This document shows positions 24,921-34,244 of a stretch of 64,000 bases of DNA, piece after piece (the first letter of the stretch is position 1; every line of letters begins with the position of its first letter). The DNA is taken from NCBI GenBank assembly GCA_965249005.1, contig CBDFLD010000023.1, positions 1,054,001 through 1,118,000 of the forward strand, in the 5' to 3' direction. The notes under the pieces were generated by a model that worked only from the letters and a program-made list of their open reading frames with translations, searched no databases and was not told the DNA's origin. A program made the translations under genes and the position numbers. Origin of the DNA: CBDFLD01 sp965249005 (lineage in GTDB: Bacteria > Acidobacteriota > UBA6911).

Positions 24921-26773
24921 TCCTTAGTCCAGCGTGATTTTTTGCATGAGGAGGAAGAAAAGCCCTGGAACGTGCGCCGTTACGGGATAAAATGCGTTTG
25001 ATATATTTACAAGACATCCCGAAAGGAGCACATTCCAGGTGAATAAAAGAAACCACAGAATCCTCCTCCGAGACAAGCAAAATCTTACACGCCGGTTGGA
25101 AAGAAATCAGTTTGAGGACCGGTCCGATCCTATGTTCAAGGACTCCAACACCTACTACGAGATCGCCGAGAGAACGCGCGCCATCGGATCTGGTGGTATC
25201 GGAGCCATTCACAAGCTCGTGTGTAAGCTTGGATTGGACAAAGATATCAACAGAAACATCGTTTTGCTCAAGTACCACTTTCCTTACTGGGAATCCGATC
25301 ATGTACTGAACATCGCATACAACGTCTTGTCGGGTGGAACCTGTCTCGAAGATATCGAGCGGTTGCGCCAGGATGAGACCTACATGAACGGACTGGGAGC
25401 CGAGAGGATTCCGGATCCCACGACGGCTGGAGATTTCCTCCGTCGTTTCGATGAGGATTGGATCTTCGGACTTCAGGAAACCATCAATGAAACCCGAACC
25501 AAGGTGTGGAAGTTGCAGGATGCTTCCTTCCGGAAGGAGGCCATCATCGACGTGGACGGGACCGTCGCCGGAACCTTGGGGGAATGCAAGGAAGGAATGG
25601 ACATTGCCTACAACGGGATCTGGGGTTACGCACCGTTGATCGTGACCTTGGCCAATACGAATGAGGTCCTCTATCTGATGAATCGGCCGGGCAACCGTCC
25701 CTCTTCCGACGGAGCGGCCGAGTGGATGGACCGGGCAATCGATCTGGTGTCGTCGGTGTTTACGAAGGTCTGGCTTCGGGGCGACACGGATTTCTCGCTG
25801 ACGAGAAACTTCGATCGCTGGGACGAGCGGGTTGGTTTTGTCTTTGGTTATGACGCCAAGCCGAACCTGGTCGGGATGGCCGATGCCCTGCCGGAGAGAC
25901 AATGGAAACCGCTCGAGCGGCCTCCTCGTTATGAGGTCAAGAGCGAAGAACGGCGCCGTCCGGAAAACGTCAAAGAACAAGTAATCAAGGAGAGAGAATT
26001 CAAGAACATCCGCCTGCAGAGCGAGCAGGTCGCCGAGTTTGACTATCGTCCCGGACACTGTAAGAAAACCTATCGCATGGTTGTGGTTCGGAAGAACCTC
26101 ACGATCGAAAAGGGGGAGCACCGGCTGTTTGATGAGGTCCGGTACTTCTTCTACATCACCAACGATCGGGAGATGACGATGGGAGAAGTGGTCCTTTTTG
26201 CCAACGATCGCTGCAACCAGGAAAACGTCATCGGTCAGCTCAAGAGTGGAGTGAACGCCTTGAGGATGCCTTCGGACAGTCTGGTATCGAACTGGGCCTA
26301 CATGGTCATCGCATCGCTGGCGTGGAATCTGAAGGCCTGGTATGGCCTGGTGACGCAGGCGCCGACAGTACGTCGTGATATCTTGAGGATGGAGTTCAAA
26401 CGCTTCCTGGTGAACTTTGTGCAAATACCCTGTCAGATTGTAAGAACCGGTCGTCGCCTCGTTTACAGGATATTGGCCTATAGCAAGCATCTCGAAACCT
26501 TTTTGGCGACGTTCGACTATATCAGGCAACTCAGGTTTACTTGAAGGCGCCTCGCCGGCGGGTGAGCCCGTACCCCCGGCGGAGCAAGAGTGGCGGGCGA
26601 AAGGAAGGGCATAACAGAGACAAACAAGATCAAGTGATCCAGACAACCAATGGAAGGTTTGTCTCTTGTGTTTCTCTTTGCTTTCCCTGTTACGCACAAG
26701 GAGCTGAAATCCACGAGATATTCGGAAAAGGCAAACGATTTTCCGAGCGAGCTCATACCTCGCTTATTTTGGG
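24921..26773 (+). mobile_element. IS1380-family insertion sequence, complete
   Basis: About 1853 bp, flanked by TCTAG direct repeats (24916-24920 and 26774-26778). The ends are imperfectly inverted (TCCTTAGTCCAGCG against CCCAAAATAAGCG). It splits the PaaK/CapK-type gene. The 3' 1.38 kb (25389-26773) recurs at 56828-58212. Confidence 0.85.
25039..26544 (+). CDS. IS1380-family transposase
   Basis: 501 residues from GTG 25039, with AAAGGAG ten bases upstream. The DDE residues are in IIDVDGTVAG, LRGDTDFS and NQENVIGQLKSG, the expected IS1380 arrangement, and the length is normal. Intact, so this copy may be active. It is the only full copy in the window. Confidence 0.9.
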   Translation: MNKRNHRILLRDKQNLTRRLERNQFEDRSDPMFKDSNTYYEIAERTRAIGSGGIGAIHKLVCKLGLDKDINRNIVLLKYHFPYWESDHVLNIAYNVLSGGTCLEDIERLRQDETYMNGLGAERIPDPTTAGDFLRRFDEDWIFGLQETINETRTKVWKLQDASFRKEAIIDVDGTVAGTLGECKEGMDIAYNGIWGYAPLIVTLANTNEVLYLMNRPGNRPSSDGAAEWMDRAIDLVSSVFTKVWLRGDTDFSLTRNFDRWDERVGFVFGYDAKPNLVGMADALPERQWKPLERPPRYEVKSEERRRPENVKEQVIKEREFKNIRLQSEQVAEFDYRPGHCKKTYRMVVVRKNLTIEKGEHRLFDEVRYFFYITNDREMTMGEVVLFANDRCNQENVIGQLKSGVNALRMPSDSLVSNWAYMVIASLAWNLKAWYGLVTQAPTVRRDILRMEFKRFLVNFVQIPCQIVRTGRRLVYRILAYSKHLETFLATFDYIRQLRFT

Positions 26774-28113
26774 TCTAGTTGTCGTCGCAGATAGCGTCGG
26801 GTGGCCGAGTCAAAACCTTTGCCCGGAACGATCCGTATGGAAATGTTGTCTTTCGGTTTGTAAACAACCTGGTACCGGTTGACCGTGTGTACCAGTTGGT
26901 CGTCTCGGAATATGTGGCTCCAGAAGTTGGGAGACAGCATGCGACCGCTACCCAACCGATACAGTTCCCCACTTCGACCCAGTACCTGAGAAACAAGACG
27001 TAGCGTTCTCCCGCACGGGCAGTGGCCGTCGGGCAGGTGTCCCACATCTCCCAGGCGATACCTGATAAAAGGCATCGGGACGATGTCCAGAGGCGTGACG
27101 ACAATGTCCCCCGCGCCGTGTTCCCCTTGAACAAGGCTGCTAGCTTCGATCTCAACCGCCACGCTTTCCTGATTGGCGTGCCAAGATCCTTTTGGACAGC
27201 GCATTGCTACATGCCCCACCTCTCTTGTGCCGTAGATGTTCGTGATTGGACAATCGAAGACATCCGATAGAATCCTTCGCTCATGATCTGGCAACGGCGC
27301 CGCCCACGTGATGAGCAAGTGAGGACGAAATGACGAGATATCGATGCCTTGGCGCCGAATGAATTGCGCCAGACTCGTCAGTGCCGAGGTGATCCCAAAT
27401 AGGGTATGGGGCCTGAACCGCTTCAGCCTCTCGATCGACCTCGCGAGCAGCGGATCGGTCAGGTTCGTTCCCGGGAGCACCATCTGACCCCAGAGCAAGC
27501 GTCGTAATCGATTGCTGATGCTGTTGACGCGGAGCCCCACGCTTTCCCGGCTGAAACGAGCCTCCCGGGCGCCGCCCGGCAGGTCAAACCAGTGCTTGAG
27601 TCTCAACTCGTGAGCCCAGTTGATCGTCGAACGCGTCCCATCCTCAACGAACACGGTGGGCGTCCCGGTGGAACCACTGGTTGTGTTGTAGACGAGCCTG
27701 CGTTTGTGGGACAGGGAGAAGGAGACGGGTCTTCCGGGACGCCGACCCGAACTGGCCGCCGTGTCGATTTGGCCCGCCAAACGCTCATCAATCAAATCTC
27801 GATAGTTCTCTCGGACGTCCTCGCGGCTCAGGAGGGGGAGCTGACTGAGATCCGTGATGTCCCGGATGTCTAGTGGCGAGAAGCCGATCTTTAGGAACAG
27901 GCGCCGATAGTAAGGTATCCGCTGGCCCGCAAACTGCAGCAGTCTGACAAGTTTAGTGGTCTGCAGTTGCTTCAGATCCTGTGGAGACCAACGCTCCAAC
28001 CCGATCATTTCGTTGAACCGGGGAAGGATGCCGGGTCGATTCAGCAGGTGGTTGGTGGCCGGAAACAGTACCCGGTTGATCAGCACGTTCCCCCTGGCTG
28101 TGGGTCGATTCAT
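26774..28113 (-). pseudogene. PaaK/CapK-type adenylate-forming ligase, 5' part
   Basis: Phenylacetate-CoA-ligase-like enzyme of the type found in capsule and exopolysaccharide loci, expected to adenylate a carboxylate. ATG 28113 has GAGGATC upstream. Visible motifs are TSGSTGTPT (phosphate-binding loop), NIYGTREVGH and RYRLGDVG (adenine-binding), and CPCGRT. IS1380 cuts it after LRRQL; the IS end adds three residues and a stop at 26764. With the tail at 24810-24915 the restored product is 481 residues with the terminal PSGK lysine. It begins 35 bases after the Mur-ligase stop, so the two form an operon. Confidence 0.88.
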
Positions 28114-28148
28114 TTTTCGGATCCTCAGAGGTCTCGGGGGAGTCAATC

Positions 28149-29462
28149 TCAGCCGGGGCGTGCGGTGTCATCGAGCGATCCTGCCGATGGCAGGTAGCTC
28201 GACACGTCTGCTTCGACACCAGCCTGCTGGAACAGTTCTCTCAGGTCGATGGTCTCTTGGTCACCGGACAACACCACAAACAGGATCTTCCCCGGCATGG
28301 CATCGGTGCCTGTTGCGATGAACTCATCCAGGGTGAGCGTCCGATTGCTCAGCAGCTTGTCGGAGGGGATGTGCGTCGACAACAATCGCACAACATCTGG
28401 ACCATCTCTGCCCCGCAGGTACCGGGCCGAAGGGGGATGGATGACGAATGCGTCGCAGACTGGTTCGAGCGTACGTGAGATGCCTTGGTAGTGCATGTCG
28501 TTCCGGTTGCCCGGAGCCGTCAGCAGCCCGACACAATGCTGGCAGGACCGCTCCCTCTGCACAACTCGTATCAGCTCAGCGGTGTGGATGGCGCTCGCCG
28601 GATTCTTCGTATCCACCCACAACATTTCCTGCCCCCGATACCGAAACGAGTGAAACTTCCCGATGTTGTCGTATGGATTCCTGCCAAATTCCATCAGTGT
28701 ACGGCGGACGACATCATCTGGAACACTGATGAAATTCCTCAGTCCCTCAATAGCGGCCAGCACAGCCATCACGTTGGCAGTGTTGTACCTCTGCAATCCT
28801 CCCGAGACGATGGGGATGTCGATGGCGCGAATGACCTTCATGGTATGACCACCCACTCTGCGGGTAATCCATCCGTCTCGTACCCACCACACATGTTCGT
28901 ATCGTTCGGGATCCGATTCCAGTACGAAGTACACAGGGGAGGCCGTGCTATGACCGGCCATCGCTTTGACAAGCGGATCATCTCCGTTCAATACGACCAC
29001 GCCGTTGCTGGCCGTGTTCCTGGGTAGGAGACCCTTGACCTCCGCCATCCCCGCCAAGGTGTGAACCCCGTCAAATCCAAGGTGATCGGCGTGGAGATTG
29101 GTGACGATGCTTACGTGACAGGTCCTGAAGCCGAGGCCATAGCTGATCAGGCCGCCCCGGGCGGTTTCCAGGATGAGTAGATCGAGGTCACGGCACCGGG
29201 CCGCTCGCCATGCTCCCCTCGCATTGCTGTCGTCCTGATCGGACACTTGCACGCCGTTATGCGACACACCATAGGTCGAACAGCTGCCGACGTTGAAGCC
29301 CGCATTGAGATAAATCTTCTCGAGTAAACGCGTCGTGGTCGTCTTCCCGTTCGTACCGGTAATCGCCACAATCGGCACCTTTCGACTGGCGACATAGGGC
29401 CGAACAAGAAACCTGACGGCGAGGCGATCAATGCGTCGTTTGAGTCTCATGCTGCTCAGCAC
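28149..29462 (-). CDS. Mur ligase-family protein, cyanophycin-synthetase C-domain-like
   Basis: ATP-dependent amide ligase fold: P-loop GTNGKTTTT (residues 36-44), TNLHADHLG (central-domain DHLG motif), and a C-terminal domain with GLLTAPGNRNDMHYQG, which resembles the PGDRRD segment of cyanophycin synthetase. The 437-residue product has no ATP-grasp half, so it is a stand-alone ligase, as in several uncharacterised peptide-polymer systems. Start GTG 29462 has GGGAG just upstream; ATG 29450 is an alternative. Its operon partner is an adenylate-forming ligase, so the pair may build or attach an amide-linked product. Confidence 0.8.
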   Translation of the reverse strand: MLSSMRLKRRIDRLAVRFLVRPYVASRKVPIVAITGTNGKTTTTRLLEKIYLNAGFNVGSCSTYGVSHNGVQVSDQDDSNARGAWRAARCRDLDLLILETARGGLISYGLGFRTCHVSIVTNLHADHLGFDGVHTLAGMAEVKGLLPRNTASNGVVVLNGDDPLVKAMAGHSTASPVYFVLESDPERYEHVWWVRDGWITRRVGGHTMKVIRAIDIPIVSGGLQRYNTANVMAVLAAIEGLRNFISVPDDVVRRTLMEFGRNPYDNIGKFHSFRYRGQEMLWVDTKNPASAIHTAELIRVVQRERSCQHCVGLLTAPGNRNDMHYQGISRTLEPVCDAFVIHPPSARYLRGRDGPDVVRLLSTHIPSDKLLSNRTLTLDEFIATGTDAMPGKILFVVLSGDQETIDLRELFQQAGVEADVSSYLPSAGSLDDTARPG

Positions 29463-29710
29463 CTATCTCCCTACTTGTCGACCGCTGCCCGCGTTGTGGC
29501 CACTGTCTCGTTCTGTGAATCTACCCACTCACAAAGACGCAGAACCATGACTACTCGACCCGAGCGTAGCGCGAAGTCCTCTCGAATCGAAGCCCTCATC
29601 GAGGGAGACCGCGATCTGTTGAAGAGAGATGATCCAGCGGACCGACACGCCGTGAGAACGAGGCAAGATCCTAGATCCGGTCCTCGCCTCGTTCGCGCTC
29701 GCATTAGACC
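29463..29710. other. Spacer between the Mur ligase and the IS110 relic
   Basis: No supported gene; upstream control of the Mur ligase must lie here, though no clear promoter was found. Confidence 0.35.
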
Positions 29711-29972
29711 TTAGACATCAAGCATCTGTTTGCGCTGACGATGATCACCGAGATCGGCGATGTGAAGAGATTCGCCCATCCGCGACAGTTGGTTTCCTGG
29801 GTTGGCATGGACATTCGAGAGTACGCATCGGGTGGCAAATCGAACCGTTTTGGCATAACGAGACAAGGCAATCGTTATCTGCGCACGGCATTCATCGAGG
29901 CGAATCAACGTGGCTATCGATCCACCAAACTCGGCAAGGATATCAAGGCCAGGCGCGCGGATACGGCGCCGG
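29711..29972 (+). pseudogene. IS110-family transposase remnant (C-terminal domain)
   Basis: Encodes MITEIGDVKRFAHPRQLVSW, then ASGGKSNRFGITRQGNRYLR, the Transposase_20 region of IS110/IS116/IS902 enzymes. No N-terminal DEDD domain precedes it. It is cut by the IS6 element at 29973. A closely similar relic lies on the minus strand at 31703-32119. Confidence 0.85.
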
Positions 29973-30775
29973 GGCATTGTCAAGTTAACTACCGATCGGC
30001 CAGAATGTCGGGATGCAAACTCCGCCAAGCTATCGTCGTCACCGATTTCCTCCCGAGATCATCAGTTACGCTGTCTAGCTATACCATCGGTTCATCCTGA
30101 GCTTTCGAGATGTAGAAGATTTGCTTGCAGAGCGAGGAATCCTTGTTTCCTACGAAGCCATCCGATCCTGGTCTCGGAAATTCGGACCGGCCTATTCCCG
30201 AACTCTGCGGCGAAAACAGGGAAGACTCGGCGACATCTGGCATGTAGATGAACTCTTCATCACTATCCAAGGTCAGCGCCGCTATCTTTGGCGAGCCGTC
30301 GATCAGGATGGAGACGTGATCGATATTCTGGTCACCAAGCGTAGAGATCGTCGAGCCGCAAGACGCTTCTTTCGTAGAGCCTTGAAACATCAGGGACAAG
30401 CACCCTGGCAACTGATCACCGACAAGCTTCGGAGTTATCCGGCTGCACATCGGGAGATCTTTCCTTCCGTTGTCCATCGCACGGGTCAATATGAGAACAA
30501 CCGGGCTGAAGTCTCCCATCAGCCAACGCGTCAGCGAGAACGCCGGATGAGACAGTTCAAATCAGTAGCACAGGCCCAACGTTTTCTCTCAGTACACGGT
30601 CCCATTCAGAACCTGTTCCGAGTCGGTCGTCATCATCTTAAGGCCGTTCATCATCGACTCCTCCGTGCCCGGGCTTTTTCCGATTGGAGAGAGGTGACGT
30701 GCGTCTGTTGAGGGATTTTGGAGTGCGGTCGTTTTGGGGAGAATCTCGGCTTGCTTCCGTTAACTTGACAGTACC
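29973..30775 (+). mobile_element. IS6-family insertion sequence
   Basis: 803 bp bounded by 17-bp inverted repeats: GGCATTGTCAAGTTAAC (29973-29989) and GTTAACTTGACAGTACC (30759-30775), two mismatches. Inserted in the IS110 relic; no matching 8-bp target repeat seen, which suggests later rearrangement. Its right end recurs at 32224-32346. Confidence 0.85.
30013..30711 (+). pseudogene. IS6-family transposase with internal amber codon
   Basis: ATG 30013 opens MQTPPSYRRHRFPPEIISYAV, then TAG at 30076-30078, then LYHRFILSFRDVEDLLAERG in the same frame. Relatives have tryptophan at that place, so a TGG-to-TAG change is likely. The rest is intact: HVDELFITIQG, LWRAVDQDGDVIDI and the NNRAEVSHQPTR glutamate give the DDE set. 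Without suppression or restart at TTG 30121 it should be inactive. Confidence 0.85.
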
Positions 30776-30800
30776 GTCTACAACTTCTTGACAGTAAATG

Positions 30801-31073
30801 TCATACTTGATCCCATATCGCTTCGTCGAACTCTTCCTCGCTCACGACGCGCCCGTCGATCTCGTAGCGCCACAGCCCTTTCGACACGCACCTCTGGTGC
30901 AACAAGCGACCGTCTCGGGTTCGCGCTATATACGAGACATTCTCGTAGTCAACTTCGTTTTTGTGCGCATCAACTTGGAAGCAAGGGCTCGACTCAACGT
31001 CTTTGCGTACCCCCTTGACCTGATCCTCGCCTAGTCCGGCACTCCGCGCAAAGGTTTTTGCTCTGTTAATCAT
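30801..31073 (-). CDS. Small hypothetical protein (90 aa)
   Basis: ATG 31073 has GGAAGGAGG directly upstream, which sets the start despite a longer open frame. The product has a basic N-terminus (MINRAKTFARSAGLGEDQVK) and a C-terminal half rich in short strands (YIARTRDGRLLHQRCVSKGLW). Family not recognised. It begins just outside the IS6 right end and appears intact. Confidence 0.6.
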   Translation of the reverse strand: MINRAKTFARSAGLGEDQVKGVRKDVESSPCFQVDAHKNEVDYENVSYIARTRDGRLLHQRCVSKGLWRYEIDGRVVSEEEFDEAIWDQV

Positions 31074-31702
31074 GCTTCCTCCTTCCTTGCCTGATCCCTT
31101 AACTTCCCTCGGGTTATGACGGTCTCCCCAACGCAGGTTTCGTGCCAGTTCTTGTCCCACGTGAGCTTCTTCAAGAGGGCCCGGCGGTCACTTGGCGCGA
31201 ACCCGAAGCGCCGATGGCCGAAAGAAGACCGGGAAAGTCCCGCATATAGTTGATTAAGATTGACTTACAATCCTAATCCGAGAACTGCGTCGCGGCGAAG
31301 GATACGCGTGGCGGCGAAATACAGCCGTTGCATTTTCTCGTTCAATTCATGTGCTCGAGAGAGACCGGGGGGGGGATCGAATGCATTCGGTCAGGGAAAC
31401 TTTCCCTCAATGCGACACCAATTCTTGGTTGCCGGGAGCTTGCCAAAAGAGACATAATGCCTCTCTATCGGAAGCTGCAGAGAAGGATCTCAGGAGGGAC
31501 GTACTTCCGAGATGCAGCTTGTTTTTCCTCATATAGACGCCCCAATTGTCAGCCTGAATATTCATCGGCGGATCCAGAGCGGGGTTTGACCTGGGACTAG
31601 CATGCTCATATTCGCGTGCTGGCTAACGCAGTAAGATCTGTCCGTTTTGGGGTTACCACAACCTATCCCCAGGTGCTTCGCGCTGACTCGCAGCCCGTTT
31701 CT
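31074..31702. other. Non-coding stretch between IS relics
   Basis: About 630 bases with no supported gene. Around 31464-31504, in reverse orientation, it matches the sequence just after the B/C attachment site (22383-22420), including 20 identical bases. This marks an inverted scrap of a segment edge. Confidence 0.45.
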
Positions 31703-32119
31703 CTAAGGAAGGACACGTGGACTTCCCAATCTCTGTCTTACCCTCCAGATCAACCCAAAGTATTCAGACCAACAAAATAATATCCGTACTCCTCTCGAGG
31801 CAACTGCCGCTCGGTTCAGTGATTCCCAGACAAAGCCCACCATCTCTCGAGCGCACGCCACTTTCATTTTGTTCACGTGTTTACCCGCCAACAGCAACCG
31901 ATTGCCCTTTTTGCTCAACCGACGCAAACAGCGGTCTGCAATGGCGATGTACTCCGACGCCGTATCCGTGCGCCTGGCCTTGATGTCCCTGCCAAGTCTG
32001 GTCGATCGATAGCCGCGTTGATTGGCCTCAATGAATGCCGTGCGCAGATAACGATTGCCTTGTCTCGTTATGCCGAAACGGTTCGATTTGCCGCCTGATG
32101 CGTATTTTCGAATATCCAT
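31703..32119 (-). pseudogene. IS110-family transposase remnant (C-terminal domain), second
   Basis: Reads ASGGKSNRFGITRQGNRYLR and continues past the point where the 29711 relic is cut, through LRRLSKKGNRLLLAGKHVNK and ACAREMVGFVWESL, the usual IS110 end. The N-terminal catalytic domain is missing. Confidence 0.85.
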
Positions 32120-32223
32120 GAGCGTGACCGAGCGTGTCGGCTTCTTGCGGATCGGCTTGCGGTCCTAGGTCACGGCGCTCGAGGAGTTTCACGACACGAC
32201 GGTGGATGCGAGCGGCCGCCCGG

Positions 32224-32346
32224 ATCGACTCCTCCGTGCCCGGGCTTTTTCCGATTGGAGAGAGGTGACGTGCGTCTGTTGAGGGATTTTGGAGTTCGGT
32301 CGTTTTGGGGAGAATCTCGGCTTGCTTCCGTTAACTTGACAGTACC
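32224..32346 (+). mobile_element. IS6 right-end fragment
   Basis: 123 bp matching 30653-30775 (one mismatch seen) including the terminal repeat. It ends exactly where the duplicated PhyH segment begins (32347), as expected if IS6 activity created the junction. Confidence 0.88.
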
Positions 32347-33505
32347 GCCATGGATTATACCCTGTGGGGCGCCAGCGGCGCGCGGGCCCCGCACAATACC
32401 CGCGGAGCCAGAAAGCGGTTGAGCGGGGCAATCCGGGATATGAAAGGAAGAACACTTCGCGCCCCTTAAGCTCTAGGATGATCCCGATCTAGAAATGTGC
32501 GCGTTTCGATATCATTCCACTCATGTGGCCCATTGGCCGCGTATAATCTTCTACACGATGGAGGTGCTTTCACTTTAAACGCCAGTGCGATGTCAGAGAT
32601 GCATACACTTCAGGGTCTTAGTCCACAACAGGTGCGCCAATTTCAAGAGGACGGCTATCTGATCGTTCGCAACCGCCTTTGCGACGAATCGATCAGACCA
32701 TTGATGGACGAACTTGAACAAAAGGTGGATGATCTGGCGTCGGCCGCGGTTGACCAAGGACTGATTGATGGGGGAAACACCTTTCCTAGTGCACCCTTCG
32801 CCCAACGACTTGCTCAATTGTCGCAAGCATGTAGCGATCGTGATTGGATCTGGCGTCAGTTTCACAGTCACGGCAAGTACAAGAGTCCCGGCATCTTTCG
32901 CTTACGAACGGCTCCAGAGTTGCTCGATATCGTCGAATCTCTGATCGGACCCGAGATACTGGCCCATCCCCAATACGCGCTCCGTGTCAAACTGCCGGAA
33001 TATGATTTCGCTGTGGTCCCATGGCATCAGGATCTCGCCTATCTGGATGCCTCCACGGCGGGCGACACATTGATTGTCAGTTGTTGGGTGCCTCTGGTTC
33101 CGGCAACCGCAGAGAACGGCTGTCTTCAGGTACTTCGTGGATCACATCGACTCGGTGCGATTCCCCACCACCGGTTGACCGACGACGAGGACCACTCAGC
33201 ACCGGTGGGTATTGCGGAGGCAGATCTGCCGGAGGGCGAAATCATCACCTGTGAGGTCGACGTGGGTGACGTCTTGCTAACGATGGAACGCGTGGTGCAC
33301 CGATCCATCGCCAATACATCTGATACCGTGCGCTGGAGTGTCGACACGCGCTATTGCGGTATCGATCTGCCGACGGGTCGGACCAACGTGCCTGGATTCG
33401 TCGCCCGCAGTGAGCGAGACTCTCAGAGTGTTGCTCAGAAGTACGAAGATTGGATAAAGCTGTTTGCTGATGCCCAAGTCGATCTGACGCGGTAAAGGCC
33501 GCGAC
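32347..33505 (+). repeat. 1159-bp duplicated segment, copy 2
   Basis: Second copy of 18771-19929. The left edge is flush with the IS6 terminus; the right edge falls 10 bases after the PhyH stop. Confidence 0.93.
32590..33495 (+). CDS. PhyH-type Fe(II)/2-oxoglutarate dioxygenase, copy 2
   Basis: Differs from the 19014 copy at one residue: D257 becomes G257 (RYCD to RYCG), just after the 2-oxoglutarate-binding arginine region. The ligands H146, D148 and H237 are unchanged. The duplicated upstream sequence is the same for about 240 bases, so any promoter within it is copied too; beyond that the context is the IS6 end. Likely a recent functional duplicate. Confidence 0.85.
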   Translation: MSEMHTLQGLSPQQVRQFQEDGYLIVRNRLCDESIRPLMDELEQKVDDLASAAVDQGLIDGGNTFPSAPFAQRLAQLSQACSDRDWIWRQFHSHGKYKSPGIFRLRTAPELLDIVESLIGPEILAHPQYALRVKLPEYDFAVVPWHQDLAYLDASTAGDTLIVSCWVPLVPATAENGCLQVLRGSHRLGAIPHHRLTDDEDHSAPVGIAEADLPEGEIITCEVDVGDVLLTMERVVHRSIANTSDTVRWSVDTRYCGIDLPTGRTNVPGFVARSERDSQSVAQKYEDWIKLFADAQVDLTR

Positions 33506-33576
33506 AATCGTGGACCCTTTTACAAAGCATGGGGTGCGGCGGTGGGTGGGCTGGGTGGTCTTGATTGTGCCCAAAT

Positions 33577-33629
33577 TGTGCCCGCGGCAGTCCAAAACCA
33601 CCCAACTCTACCCAACTCCACCCAAAGTG
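33577..33629 (+). repeat. Attachment-arm block, copy 3
   Basis: Same block as at 18635 and 22207, preceded by a further TTGTGCCCAAATTGTGCCC tandem. It starts 111 bases before the tRNA-Leu fragment. Confidence 0.7.
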
Positions 33630-33687
33630 GGGAAGATTTAACCCTTTGATAAACTATTCTGTTGCAGGGATTTACAATATGCAGCTC

Positions 33688-33748
33688 CGGGACTCAAAAT
33701 CTCGCGCCCCTTGCGGGCATGAGGGTTCGACCCCCTCCTTCGGCACCA
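33688..33748 (+). repeat. tRNA-Leu 3' fragment (attachment site, C/D boundary)
   Basis: CGGGACTCAAAATC to CACCA, one base different from the intact tRNA-Leu over this span. It is followed by a TATCAAGGGTTT stretch shared with the intact gene's 3' flank at 7046-7057. Confidence 0.93.
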
Positions 33749-33902
33749 GCGCTATCAAGGGTTTACGCAACCTGAGAATCTTGCAAGTTTTTCACCAATG
33801 TCCAATTGTGCCCGAAATTGTGCCCGTGACACTATGGCGAATGAAAAGCCGGGCCCAGCTGCGACGGTTTTTGCGGTCAGACTCTTCGTTTGCATGGAGA
33901 TC

Positions 33903-34244
33903 TCAGTGCGACAGTACCTTGGACAGCTCGTGCCGAAAGGAATCCATAACATTCACTATCGGTCCATCGAAGAACAAAGGCTCCGGAATTGCATCTTGCC
34001 AGGTCGTATCCCCAGGGTAGATAGCGGCCACATCCCACACGACGTCGCCACCCTCACAGACGCGAGATAGCAAAGGGGTGCCGCCCGTTCGCGCCGTCTC
34101 ATGGATACTCTGTGAGAGAAGCCGCTCCCGGTCCCAGAACTGAGCCGTACTGGCGTGTGAGATACGGGCCAGGGTACCAGTGGTAGGTGGTGCCCAGTCG
34201 GTAAAGAGTACCGCCTCCCATACCACGATCAACTGAAGCTCCAA
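33903..34244 (-). CDS. C-terminal fragment of an uncharacterised protein
   Basis: 113 codons open from TTG 34244 with well-formed protein sequence (VVWEAVLFTDWAPP, STAQFWDRERLLSQ, DVVWDVAAIYPGD, IPEPLFFDGPIVNVMD). This reads like the C-terminal half of a conserved secreted family I cannot name with confidence. No start or ribosome site is present, and the upstream frames look non-coding, so the 5' half is probably lost at the segment C/D junction. Confidence 0.5.
   Translation of the reverse strand: MELQLIVVWEAVLFTDWAPPTTGTLARISHASTAQFWDRERLLSQSIHETARTGGTPLLSRVCEGGDVVWDVAAIYPGDTTWQDAIPEPLFFDGPIVNVMDSFRHELSKVLSH

Noticed and set aside
24514..26697. 727-codon minus-strand open frame (and its copy at 56817-58136)
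   Set aside because: Antisense to the IS1380 transposase, whose DDE residues are clear; only the part beyond 24727 may be coding, and that is listed as a decayed region.
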